From Gnetum montanum (Eukaryota > Streptophyta > Gnetopsida > Gnetales > Gnetaceae), in assembly GCA_015680685.1 (NCBI GenBank), contig MNCI01029340.1, positions 90,369-154,368 of the forward strand: a DNA stretch of 64,000 nt. The letters are read 5' to 3'. The notes beneath the pieces are model-generated. The model searched no databases. It was not told the DNA's origin and saw only the letters and a program-made list of their open reading frames with translations. A program made the position numbers and the translations under genes. This document shows, piece by piece, positions 46,801 through 57,494 of the stretch (the stretch's first letter is position 1; each line of letters begins with the position of its first letter).

Positions 46801-48232
46801 GGACTTGGTAGGGCCCTCCACCAAGGCTACCACCATTGTCTTGCATTAGTAAGAAGAAAGATTGTAGTCGGACGTTGGTGAGTTCGACGATACGTCTGCC
46901 TTATCGTAGTCCATTTTGGCCATTGCTGATATACTTAGTCATGTAATAGGTGCTACTGTTGATGCCACAGGACCCTCTCCAATTCGTGCAGAGTCATGGG
47001 CTGAGATCCCTAACAAGTTGGCATTCGTGCAAGGGCTTGTCAATGACATGATCAAACACCTTCAGTATGTAGACCTTGACATGGGTAAGTAGTAGTATTA
47101 AATGTCCTTATGTTGTTACGCTAAAAAATTTTGAGTTTGTTGATTTTGCTATGCTAATGTGATTGCTACGCTCTCTATGTCGAGGCATCCTCTCGGCTCA
47201 AATGGGACCCAGCATGACCTATGAAAGTTGGTGTCGTGCCTACACGCTCACCTAATGTGACCGAGGTGCCTTGTCGCATGTTTGATGAGGCTTACAAGTA
47301 CATATTTCACTTGGCATGCTCCCTATGGGAGTATAAGCGCGTCAACGAGGACTTGTGGAAATGGGTCCAAAGGACTGAGCAAAGAGAGGCCGACCTGGTT
47401 GCTGAGGTGGAGGATCTCAGGTCGAGGAACGAGTTCCTCGTAAACCGTAACCCTGATACTAAGGATTGGTGTGAGGCTGTAGATGACTATGCCAGATTTT
47501 GGACTGTCGTGCATTAGAATGTTGAATCCACTCGCAAGATAATCGAACAGCAAATGCAGATGGACTTGCTAGCCCAGAAGTGTCAAGACATGAAAGATAT
47601 CAGTGCCAAGGTTTTCGATGGGGGAAAACCCAGAGAAACCACAAACACATGTACAAGTTGGAGAATGACACCCATTAAAAACTGTACAAAGGCGTTGCTA
47701 TGGAGGCATTCACGTATGAAGCATTCGTGACTACCATCGACACTTCTGAGGCCTATACTAAGTTCAAAGAGCAAGTAAAGGTTATGGAGTCTCTTGAATT
47801 GAAAGTGGACCTTCCCACAGGAGAGATCGCAACCGTCTCCCTTTCCCCGAGACCTCTAAAATGGACGACCGTGGAAAGGGAGAGAGCCGCTACTGCAGAT
47901 GCTGAACCTAGCAATAGCCATTGGATGGACATCACGACAGAGGAGGTCTGGCGTCACCTTAGGCTCAGTCTAGACTAGATACCTTTTGAGACCAACCCAG
48001 GCCCTTCTCAAGTTAGTTGCTTTACTGTGTAGATGCTCATGCTATGTTATAATTTGCGTTTGTTACCCTAATTGACTAGTTCATTCCTATGATGCAAGCT
48101 CCAGATGAGGGTGCAAAGCCCGTAGAGGGAAGAAATGATGAACCGACAGAAGGCAACATAGGGGAGGATGATGCATAAGTAGATGAAGCAGGGGCAAGTG
48201 GCAAAAGTGATGCAAACAGAGACAACCCATGA
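43836..48232 (+). pseudogene. antisense multi-exon gene with FCP1-like pseudophosphatase domain, element 4
   Basis: Predicted exons: 43836-43944, 44488-44937, 45021-45309, 45386-46434, 46569-47084, 47189-48011, 48098-48232. Sizes match element 1 (450, 290, 1052, 541, 821 and 135 bp for exons 2-7), as do introns 1, 2, 5 and 6 (543/545, 83/83, 104/104, 86/86). Exon 1 starts MAPKTHLVLAKVEEAKK. Exon 2 has LIVLEIRGAL and DFLQFLLDHFNVIICSS, an FCP1/SCP HAD-like order without catalytic Asp. Exon 4 has IEINDQLFTNLFGVPADG. Exon 5 starts with a poly-Glu run. Exon 6 is coiled coil (EQREADLVAEVEDLRSRNEF). Exon 7 is acidic. Several splice sites have decayed (introns 1, 3, 5 and 6). Several TAG stops are shared with element 1. 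Confidence 0.75.
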
Positions 48233-48384
48233 TAGCATGGGATTTTCTTTTTCAAATTTTTAAATGTTGAAATTTTGTAAAAGTTTTGCAAACATTGCCA
48301 ATAGGCAAAAGTTTTGAATAAAATGAAAAACCTCAGAAAAGAGATCAATTTTATGTTAACTTGTGTATCATGTAAAGTTTTCAT

Positions 48385-48680
48385 CCTTTCATATGCTAGT
48401 TTTAGGCCATCTCGGGCCATTGTGTAACATGCTGGAAGGATTATATGTTAACAAAGCAAAAAATGACAGTGCTAGTTTTAGGCCATTTCAGGCCTTTGAT
48501 GAAAGAGATAGTACGTTAACAAAACCAAAAGCGATGGTGCTAGTTTTAGGCCATTTCGGGCCATAGCATAGCATGCTAGAAGGATGGCATGTTAACAAAG
48601 CAGAAAGCAATGATGCTAGTTTTAGGTCATTTCGGGTCATAGAGTAGCATGCCAAAGGGATGGCATGTTAACAAAGCAAA
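48385..48680 (-). repeat. punctuation array i, element 4
   Basis: Four units at about 70-75 bp spacing, on + GCTAGTTTTAGGCCATTTCG, separated by GGCATGTTAACAAAGC words. It is the counterpart of the 75-bp-spaced units at 6225-6440 in element 1. Confidence 0.8.
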
Positions 48681-48758
48681 GAAGCAGCAAATCTACAAGG
48701 GATGACAACTAGGTAGGAAGCAGTAGGGTTGCTACACTATGCATAGCTGCCTCTTGAC

Positions 48759-49377
48759 CTATCGTGGGTTGATCGAAATGTAAGGCCGAGGTGTTTCACC
48801 AAAGCCCTCGTTCACATAGTTGTCCCCCGCTTGGAAGGGTAACTCAACCCATGCATTTTCGATTTGGAAGTCAGCATGTTAGGCCGATCCTTCCATTGGA
48901 TGATTAATGCATGCATGAGCAAGTGCATCACTCTTAGAGGTTGTGAACTCTAAGCCCTGCTCCATGTCTACGTTGCTAATTGCTTGTGTTGCTACTTCGT
49001 CACCACTGATCACCACCTCCCTGCCTGCGTATGGTAATTTCCTGGTGTATAGGTGAGGAGACAGCCCTAAGTTGCACTAACTATGATCTTCCCAAGATTA
49101 AGTTAAACCCGGGCATTTCCTCAACCACGATGAACATCGTGTCTATGGGGAGCTGGTCCCCTGCTACGAAGTTTATGTGAACTATGCCCTTCACTAGGAT
49201 GCATGCCCCATTGAAGGACCTCAGACATGATGTTGTTGTGCGTTTGATCTGGTCGACCAATCCCAACTTGTCCACAATAGGGAAGGGAATGACGTTTGTG
49301 GCACCACCATCACCAATGTGTACCCTTTGGATCCGGTGTTGGGTTACCCGAATTGTGATGAAGAGGGGCACCGTAGT
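48759..49377 (-). pseudogene. aspartic protease, element 4
   Basis: PLFITIRVTQHRIQRVH, active-site loop IGDGGATN (the first Asp of VDDG is Gly here), FVAGDQLPIDTMFIVVEEM, FNLILGRS. It is open from the gag linker to 49081, then broken. The downstream part includes PYISINP before the presumed splice donor. Confidence 0.8.
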
Positions 49378-52300
49378 CACCTGACTTCCTTCGGGATCTT
49401 CCCTAACGGCATCGTTACTGAAAGTCAATTGAGGTGGCACGGACTTTGCAAGTACAGAGGAAAGCATAACCGAATGGATCATTTCCTCTTCCATTGGCAT
49501 GTTCTCATCGACCGGAACTACCATTAACATGCGGATTAGAGCCTCGCGATGGGGTATAGATGTCATGATTAGGTTGTACAAGCTTAGTGTAGCATTTTTC
49601 TGCTTTAGAGCTTACTTGACCTGGGTGAGGGCGTCCAAAAGGTCTTGGCCACCCCTTTGTTTGACACTTTCCTCCTCTTTAATTCATCCCAAAAGAATAA
49701 TCTCCCTAGGAAAGGTGACTTTGGATCTAGGTTCAAATCCTTGTCGGCAGGGTGATGCAGGCTGCGTGGTCATGTCGACCTTCGTCTTTGGGGGCGAAGG
49801 TGTAGATGTAAGGGGTGAAGATGTAGGCTTGGGGATACCCTTGATGGTACTTCTCTTCCACGTCTTGCCCACCCAGTGGACTTCTCACCCTACGGGGCAA
49901 GGAGGTTGTTCATCTTTGTTGCATGAGATAGGGGCCATCGAAGGCATCGGCCCCCTGATGACAAATGGAGCTAGACGTGTTAATTGATGGGACCGCGTAG
50001 CTCCATTAATAGGTGGCGCAAAGGTGGATGCCCATGGTGGGACTTTTAGGACAAACAACTACTGCGAGCTTGGACCAACTGTTGGTGGTGCTGGTGCACT
50101 ATGCTAAGGCACACAGACCACAAATGGCTGCCAGGGTGGCCTGGGATCATTGTCAATGCCAATAGCGTTGATGAGGTAACTAGCATTGTTGGCGTTGAGG
50201 GAATCCATGTAGACATACATAGATTGGTTTTCAGGGCGTACTAGGTTGCTTTCATCCAGCACCAGTTTTCCCTGGTCGATTAATCTTTGGATGTCATCCT
50301 ACAATGCCAGACAATAATCCGTGTTGTGACCACACTGTTGGTGGTAGTCACAAAACCTGTCTAGCCTGAAACCCCTAGGAACTGGCAGCTCATTGGGTAG
50401 AGCCAAAGAGGGATTCCTAATGTACTCGTAGTAGCGTTGATGTCTCGCATTTTCTTCTTCTGACATCTACTTGTGTTGGATGTATCCCATAGCCAGTAGT
50501 TGCTTCAAAAGCTCTGAAGGCTTTAGAGGCAATGGAATGTACTTTGAGCAGTCTTTGCGCTCAAAGTTGGGTTTGGGTTGTGTAGATGTCTTAGGTGTAG
50601 ATGTAGTAGGTTGCGGCATGTGGCCCTGTTTAGGCTCAGGGTTAGCCGTGACTATGGCTGGTTTCTTGTTATTCTTGCTACTGCTGCTGCTAGGTTTGGG
50701 CTTGGCCTCAGTTGCCATAGTGACCACTGTGGTTGTTAGGGCCTTACCCTTGTCCTTCTTTGCGAAGGTATTTTTGTAAGTGATGTAGGCCGGGTCTTTG
50801 CTTGCCTTAGCCGCGTCCTGTATGCTCTTAGTCTGAGCGAAAGCGTGACTAAGAGAGCGAGGAGCGAGGTAGTATAGTTTGGACTTGATGAAGTCATTCA
50901 CTACAACCCTAAAGATGGCTAGCAAGTGGCCCTCCGCGATGGGCTCACAGATTTCGTTAAGGGTTGCGCTCCAATGTTGAATGAACTTTTGGACTAGTTC
51001 TAGTGGGTCTTGCTTCATGCTCATCAACTGATCCAATGTGGTTTCTGGCTTCAAGTTGTACTTGAAGTGTGTCACAAACTAGGTCAGGAGCTCTTCCAAA
51101 GTTGAAATGGATGAGCATGGCAATGCATTGTGCCAATCTAGGGCTTTCCCGACTAGGGACATGGTGAAGACACGAATGATTATGTGCAGCCATTGTTGCA
51201 ATAGCAAAGATTTAGACCTGAAGGTGACAAGATGTGCGTTTGGATCTCCTTCCCCATTGTACTTCATGAAGTGTGGGAGAGACATCCCTGGGGGTAACGT
51301 CAAAGCAGGGATTGCAGGGCTGATGGGGTCATCCTAGTAAAAGTCCATGACTTGTACCGTGTCGAACCTAACAGCTTTGAGACATTTTATTTCCTCAGTG
51401 ACGGTATGGATAAGCTAGAATGCTTAATCCAGACCCTGCAACATTATGGATAGTTGGGGAACTGTGGAGGCAGCTCCCACCTGTGACATGGCAGGGGTAG
51501 CAGTTTGACCCATCGACGATGCTATTGGGACCGCCCCCGCTAACGGTGCTGCTTACCCTAGCCACCACCTGGTACGTGGTGCTGTCAAAGTAGCAACCGC
51601 AGGTTGAGCCGCCGGGTAGACTGCTTGTGTTACTAGCGGAACAAACCATGGCCCCGTGTTAGGATGTACCATTTACGGGGTTTGGTAAGTCTGAGGGCGA
51701 ACGTAGTGAGACATCTACGATGGTTGTAGAATAGGCGAAGAAGCGAATGGGGTCCATCACATGGACGGGTCTGGGCCCACCACAGTGGGTGGAATAGAGG
51801 TGAGCATAGGAATTGACATGGAAGTTATGTGCAATTGTGAAGCAGGTACACAGTGAACATGTGGCAAGGTAGCCGTGATTAGTGTGTTATGCGCTACAGG
51901 AATGTGCTGATGAATAGTTTGTGGAGGCACAGTCGCTGCAAACGCAACAGGGGAATAAGGGTGATAATACGCCAAGAATGTGGCATGGCTACCCATTGCA
52001 GTCGCAGTTGTAGCATGCAGAAGCGTAGGCATGATGGCAAAGGGAGTAGTGACAAACAACGAGTTGGCCCAGAAGGACTGCATAGGAGGGACAAGAATGG
52101 AGTTGGCTTGACCTCCCTCGTCAGATTGGAAATCGAGTTCCTCCTATCCGTCTTGAAAGGCATCGTCCTGGTTGGACGTTGTGCCTTGTTGCTCCCTAAG
52201 CCAAGCCAGCTGCATTTGCTTTCAAGCTTGTGTACATCCAAAGGCAGGTTTGCTTGAACCTTTGCACAAAGGAAGTTATAATGCTCATGTTACTAGGCCA

Positions 52301-52445
52301 AGCCCTCAGGTCCTTGGTTTTAGATCTTGAGAGATCAACGTGTTTCCAGCATCGGGTTTAGCGGTTGTTTGGCACCAATGGTACCTTGAACCATGATGGG
52401 CATCTCCACGTTGAAGGTGTTAACAGTGGTAGTCGTAGAAGCCAT
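49378..52445 (-). pseudogene. gag: gag polyprotein, element 4 (broken)
   Basis: ATG at 52445 (MASTTTTVNTFNVEMP). The capsid-type region 51300-50467 is mostly open: SLLLQQWLHIIIRVFTMSLV, MTHFKYNLKPETTLDQLMSM, QKFIQHWSATLNEI, AVNDFIKSKLYYLAPR. The zinc-knuckle-like CHQQCGHN..YC region near 50330 has a downstream TAG also present in element 1. The linker YNLIMTSIPHREALIRML precedes protease. The capsid section is the best gag copy in the window. Confidence 0.8.
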
Positions 52446-52574
52446 TGCTACCAAGCTAGACAGTTTTGCAAATAGAAAAAAGCTAGGAAACTTTTTCAAA
52501 TAGAAAAAAGGCAAAGAAACTTGAAAGCAAAAAAGTTTTGTGAGTGAAAAGAGCAAAGGGGTTGACAAGCAATC

Positions 52575-53350
52575 CAAAAAGAAAGCCTTTATGTCTTTCC
52601 GGGCTCCCAAGGAACCGTCGAGGCGACCGATCTGTACCACGCGATGCGTAAACAACCGCAAAAGGGTGTCACGTTTACGCTTGTGCACGATAGGATACAG
52701 AACGCATGCAAGACTACCGTGAAAAAGGAAGGCAAGTCAACTGGCAGTCAGAGGCTTTATGTCTTGTAGGGTTCCTGAGGAACCGTCAAGGTGACCGGTC
52801 TATACCACACGTGATGGGGTACAGAACACATGCAAGACTACCGTAAGATGAGCAAGCTAACTAGTGATCAAGAAGGCTTTGCGTCTCGCAGGATCCCCAA
52901 GGGACCGTCGAAGCGACTGATTTATACCACGCAAGATGGGGTACAGAATGCATGCAAGACTACTGTAAGATGAGCAAGCTAACTAGCGATCAAGAAGGCT
53001 TTGCGTCTTGTAGGATCCCTGAGGGACTGTTAAAGCAACCGATCTGTACCACACAAGATGGGGTACAGAATGCATGCAAGACTACCGTAAGATGAGCAAG
53101 CTAACTAGCGATCAAGAAGGCTTTGCGTCTCGCAGGATCCCTGAGGGATCGTCAAAGCAACCGATCTATACAACACGAGCTGGGGTACGGAACGCATGCA
53201 AGACAACCATATGATGAGCTAGTTAACTGGCGATCGAAGGCCTTGTGTTCTGTAGGGCTCCCAAGAAACCGTCAAGGTGACCGATCTGCACTGCACAAAG
53301 CGCAAACAACCGCAAAAAGGTGTCACGTTTACACTTATGTGTATCAGGGT
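52575..53350 (-). repeat. leader tandem repeat, about six units of ~121 bp
   Basis: AAGGCTTTGCGTCTCGCAGG-type unit starts at about 52582, 52751, 52874, 52995, 53117 and 53237. The four inner spacings are 120-123 bp. Each unit contains GGGTACAGAATGCATGCAAG, CTACCGTAAGATGAGCAAGC and an AGGATCC(C)TGAGGGA motif. Element 1 has only two units at 2505-2765. The array lies between primer site and gag. Confidence 0.85.
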
Positions 53351-53397
53351 GCAGAAGGCTCACAGAACTACCATGACATGTGGAAAAGGCACCAAAA

Positions 53398-53416
53398 GGC
53401 CCTCCTTCTAGCACTA
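53398..53416 (-). other. primer-binding site of element 4 (decayed)
   Basis: The minus strand reads TAGTGCTAGAAGGAGGGCC, matching TGGCGCTAGAAGGAGGGCC of elements 1 and 2 except at two transitions, six bases inside the LTR. Confidence 0.75.
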
Positions 53417-53422
53417 GAAAAC

Positions 53423-55003
53423 TGTAGCGACCGAAAATGTCGGTGACTGGAAAACACCGAGGGGTCGGCGGGCTCGACAGTTTCGACCCCATACCCGTGG
53501 GAGGGTTGTGCTGGGTGTGTGTAGATACAGGGTGCCCTGAACGGTCTAGTCGATCAAACAGGGACTTAATCGGCATCTATATAGCCTTTTGCAACATATA
53601 ACTTGAAAACGGGAATGAAAATGCGAAGTAATGCTTGTAAATGAAGTTGAAAAAAATGCAACAGACGACAATAAGTAGGAAAATAAAATAGAATGCAGTT
53701 AGAAAAGTGCACTGCTCCGAAGCTACAAGTTTGCTCTATTGAGGTGGATACAGTCGGTTGCACAGCGTAACGAAGTGCAGAGATCCCGAGAGTAATCGGG
53801 ACGTGTAGAGCGAAATAGGTTGTGCGCTTGGGCGTAGATTTAGGTTCTAATGATGCGGGGTTCTACCAAGGTGGTAGAAGGGGAACAAAACAAAATGCCA
53901 ACTGAAGAGCCTAACTATTTGGAGTGTCAAACAGAAAGCTTACAATGCTCAATGTTACAATGCCAGAGAGAGGAGAAGTTGAAGAATTAAAGAAAATTCA
54001 AACCCCTTGAACGTTGTTCGTTGGGGTATTTATAGGACCAAGGGCACGCGAAGGGGGCAGTTTGGATGCCACATGCCTTGGGCCCACGTTGACTTGCTCG
54101 TGCTGCACGTGCCATGCATGACCGTTGGACTTACATGACTGTTGTAATGTGAGCGTGCTATGCCGTAACTATGCACCTACCACGCCATAATTGCACCGTC
54201 AGCATCTGGAGACGTGTGCCAACGGTCCAATTAGGTGAAGTGCATTGATGTCGCACAACCACCTGCATGCCTTGCTATGCTTTGTAGCGTAACATGTTTG
54301 GCGTAGCGTAGCACCTTGTTGTGTGTTCCGCTACATGTGTGTTGCATGCTCGCTACGCTATGCTACGCTACGTAGCGTAGCGTAGCATAGCGACTGGCCT
54401 TAGTCGCGAAAACTTTGCTTATTTACAAATTTCGCTTCCGCGAGACTTGCAAACTTCTTGATTCTACCGTTTGAGTTGCATTCTGTCTCTTCCACAGAAT
54501 TGCTACACCTCGCTATGCCATGTAGCTCAACGTAGCGTAGCAGCAGACATGGTCCGCCACTTCCTGACGGAAAGGGGCATTGTTGAAGGACTTGAGGTTG
54601 AGCAAGGGCACTAGTTGTATAGCTGTTGCATGCTACGCTACGTCTCGTAATGTAGCGTGGCACTTCGTTCTGCATTCACTTTCTGAAGCTTGCTATGCTA
54701 CATAGTGGGGCATAGCGTAGTGTAGTAGTCTTTGTGACTTAGAAAACTTGTCAACCTGTTTCGTGCATTCTGAGTGCTGCTATCAACTCTGCGTGTTGTT
54801 TTTGAATAGGGTGTTGGCTCGGCACACTACTTAGGTGGGCAGGTGGGATGATCTATAGAGCCTATTTTCACCTAAAGTAGAAAATTTGCCGAACTAGCTA
54901 GCCTGAAGTCAGAGCGTTCTCCTCCTGCAGAACTACCGTGGTGCTGCGCAAATTGCAAAGCCTGCCGAAGCAAGAATGACTTTGAAATTTTTGGGGTGTT
55001 TCA
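53423..55003 (-). repeat. 5' LTR of element 4
   Basis: 1581 bp, TGTAGCGACCG...GGGGTGTTTCA on +. It is paired with 37059-38261. A TATA box (TATTTATA on +) lies at 54027-54034 and a palindrome at 54351-54392. It directly abuts ATGAC of the target site. Confidence 0.9.
54351..54392. repeat. 42-bp near-perfect palindrome in LTR
   Basis: Two 21-base arms built from GCTACGCTATGC and GTAGC words meet at 54371/54372 and match at 19 of 21 positions. The same words are scattered through the family's LTRs (17110-17700, 37580-37800, 54290-54720). The palindrome is missing from the partner LTR. Confidence 0.85.
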
Positions 55004-57469
55004 ATGACTGCATACTAACCATGTTTTGGGTCATATGAAAGACTATCTCAAACATAATTCTTGATTCTTAAATAAAAATTTAAATTATTAAAATAGCATT
55101 AGAGGGTCATGATGAAACTTAAGAAAGCTCTTTATGAATAGTAATACAGAAAAATATTTTACCAACGATGTGTCTATTTTTGGTTTCCGTCTCAGTGGGA
55201 CTGCTCCGTATTCACTAAATGAAAAATCCGAAATATGTACAGGACGTTAGAGACACTTGCAGAATTTCACAGTAATGATCAATAACTGCATCAGACTGGC
55301 GCCAAACTTAGCATTAGAAAAAAATATAACAGTAACTGCCCATTCACAGTTGCCTTCTCTTTGAACTGCCATGCAAACTGTGGGTAGGAATGGTTAAATT
55401 AGCACACAGAAACTCCTTATCCTAGCTTTCGCCGTGATCCCAGCTGCCATGGCCCTGCACGTCATGACTCAAAATGTTAGTACCAAATATTATAGTGCTA
55501 ACCGTTCTGTAACCTTGCCTGTCTGTCCTTTTGTTACTAAAAGTATGTGGTTTTGGTTTTACACTGCCACCCTCGCTGGGAGCGCGTAGACGTGGCCCAC
55601 ATCTCACTTACCTGCCTTGTCATGCTAATGGCTGGATAACCAATTTTGCCATCTTTGTTGCGGAATGAAGGATGCTATAGTCAACAGAGGCAATCAACGC
55701 ATGAATGGAAGGAATGCATCCTGGTCCTTTGCAAACTATACAGAAAATTTCCTCTTGCTGTGTTTTCCTATGAGCGATGGCATTGTAGAACAGCTCAAGG
55801 AGCTGGGTAATGAGTTCGTTGCTCAGCGTGCTGGTAGAACCCGTTCGACGTAAAAGAAGTCCTTTTGCACCTTCTTGCAGCCGCAATGATAGGCCACGAG
55901 GAGGATGAGGCGGGCTATAAGGTGGTGCAGCGCGTGATGAAGGAAGAGCAGTGTAATTGGTCGTTTGGCCTACACGGCTAATGAGTGCCATGGTCAAGCT
56001 GGCCATGCTGCAGCTTGACCGAGCCTTGCAACCCAGCCACAGCGACATGAGCTACAAAAAGGTTTCAGCCAAACTGTGCTCTGCACTGATCAATCGAAAG
56101 GAACGAGCCTGGTGGAAGGCCAGCGACGATCTCTCCAAAGACAAAGCATCCTCAGTCTCTGTGAAAACCCCCAATTACAGCGCTGACTCCATCACATGGC
56201 TAGTCTCCAAGGACGCACCAGGAGCTTAATTCTTCGTGCACCTCTGCGCTCTAGATTCTTCCACAACCAAGATCAACAGGGCTTCGGAGCGAAGTTCTGC
56301 AAGGTGGCCATCGAAGCCTGCGAGTGGAAGGGAAAACCCCGGTTCTACCAGGCTTCCACAAGGCGGTCCTACTGGGACGACACGTGTTCACTGTACACGG
56401 ACACGGACAAGCCCGTGAGGCTGGTGTTTCCTCGTGAACCTCCAGATGTGAGCGAGCTGTGCCACGCATCACTGGAGGACGTGGTGGAATGGATCCCGAG
56501 CACCGCGGACGTTAAGCACGTGTAGTCGACAGTAGATGCCTTAGAGCTGCTGCATGGACGGCCTGTGAATGGTTGGTTTGTTCATGTGGCAGACGTGCAT
56601 GCATTGATCGGGTTGCACTGTGAAACTTTCGAATGTGATAAGACATTGCACCGCTATTACTTCTTGTTGTTAACGTGATCCATACCTTATGGATTTGAAG
56701 CATTATTTTTATTATTGTTGTTGTTACGTTTGCAGAAGTTTGTGTCTGTGTGTGTTTTTGACTTCTTCTACATAAGGTTATACATAATCTAAAACACAGA
56801 ATAATGTACATCGTCCTGTCAAAAAAAATGTTTAATGTCAAAAAAAATGTTTAATATTCTTTGTTTACAGCGGTTTGGCTTTCACTTTCGTAGTTTTTGT
56901 ACAGGTTCTAACGGGAGTCGAAGGGTGATAAAGTCTCCCCATAGTCAAATGCAAAGGGAGGGATCCTTTCAGCTAGCCAAGAAGGGAAAGTCCCAATAAT
57001 CCTTTCTCTCATTTACTGAACCAGTCTTAGAGCTGCTACCGAAAAAGAGTTCGGTGAGGAGCTATGAACAGATGTGGGAGCCAGCCAGAAGATGCAGACT
57101 TGTTAAAAGAGGTGTGCTTCCTGGAAGCATGGGCAGACAACTTTGTACAAGAGGCTATCCTTTAGCCAATTAAATGTGGCACTCTAGATTGAGCTAAGTC
57201 TTTGTTGAAATATAATGCCTCTATTTGTATTTAAAGTTTATGAGTTCTCAATTACTTTAAACTTCCAGTTTCTAAGCTTATTTAATGGATAGTAATTTTA
57301 TCTAAATTTACCAATTTGAATAGCTTTTGTGTTTAAATTTTCTTATTATTATCAGCATTATTAAATATAATAATTATTATCTATTAAAACACTATGTTAC
57401 CCTTACCACCTAAAACTATTGCCAAGTTTTCAAAGGTGTTGCTACGTGACCAATTTCTATAAATCAACA
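55004..57469 (+). repeat. 5' LTR of element 3, second part
   Basis: It resumes after the duplicated ATGAC. 55009-55373 aligns with 63623-64000. The segment 55374-57469 lies beyond the visible part of the 3' LTR, so its membership in the LTR is inferred from the primer site seven bases after ...AATCAACA (57469). Total LTR length would be about 2.7 kb. The distal part contains the host-gene-like frame at 55620-56525 and a doubled TCAAAAAAAATGTTTAATG at about 56818-56855. Confidence 0.7.
55620..56525 (+). pseudogene. host-gene-like broken open frame inside the element 3 LTR
   Basis: GC-richer than its surroundings, with protein-like codon use in shifting frames: AAAMIGHEEDEAGYKVVQRV (about 55885), MSYKKVSAKLCSALINRKER (56048), WLVSKDAPGA (about 56200), then after one stop and a frameshift FGAKFCKVAIEACEWKGKPR and YWDDTCSLYTDTDKPVRLVF, ending EWIPSTADVKHV with TAG at 56523-56525. 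No intron is needed, and an AT-rich 3'-UTR-like stretch follows. No family was recognised. It may be a captured or processed host gene, or an extra element ORF. Confidence 0.5.
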
Positions 57470-57475
57470 CCCTTT

Positions 57476-57494
57476 TGGCATTAGAAGGAGGGTT
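57476..57494 (+). other. primer-binding site of element 3
   Basis: TGGCATTAGAAGGAGGGTT, the decayed form of the TGGCGCTAGAAGGAGGGCC site used by elements 1, 2 and 4. It fixes the end of the 5' LTR at about 57469. Confidence 0.65.

Larger units (their letters stand above)
42906..48758 (-). other. presumed pol intron between protease and RT, element 4
   Basis: The sense-strand GT donor at 48758 (ATAG|GTCAAG) and AG acceptor at 42906 (TTGGCAG|GTCAAG) enclose 5853 bp, nearly the 5886 bp of element 1. Both junctions are in phase 0. It contains arrays i and ii and the antisense gene. Confidence 0.55.
37059..55003 (-). mobile_element. element 4: full-length Tat/Ogre-like element with 5-bp target duplication
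   Basis: 17,945 bp bounded by TG...CA LTRs and flanked by ATGAC on both sides (37054-37058 and 55004-55008). Sense strand minus. It has the same modules as element 1: gag from 52445, protease, presumed intron 48758-42906 with the antisense gene on +, RT, two RNase H domains, integrase to 39647. It is nested in the LTR of element 3, so it is younger than that insertion. RT lacks its catalytic core at an N (42120). All sense genes are broken. Confidence 0.95.

Noticed and set aside
55620-56048. 142-codon minus-strand frame starting MSLWLGCKARSSC
   Set aside because: The plus strand has the more protein-like translation and an orderly 3' end. The minus frame looks like its shadow.
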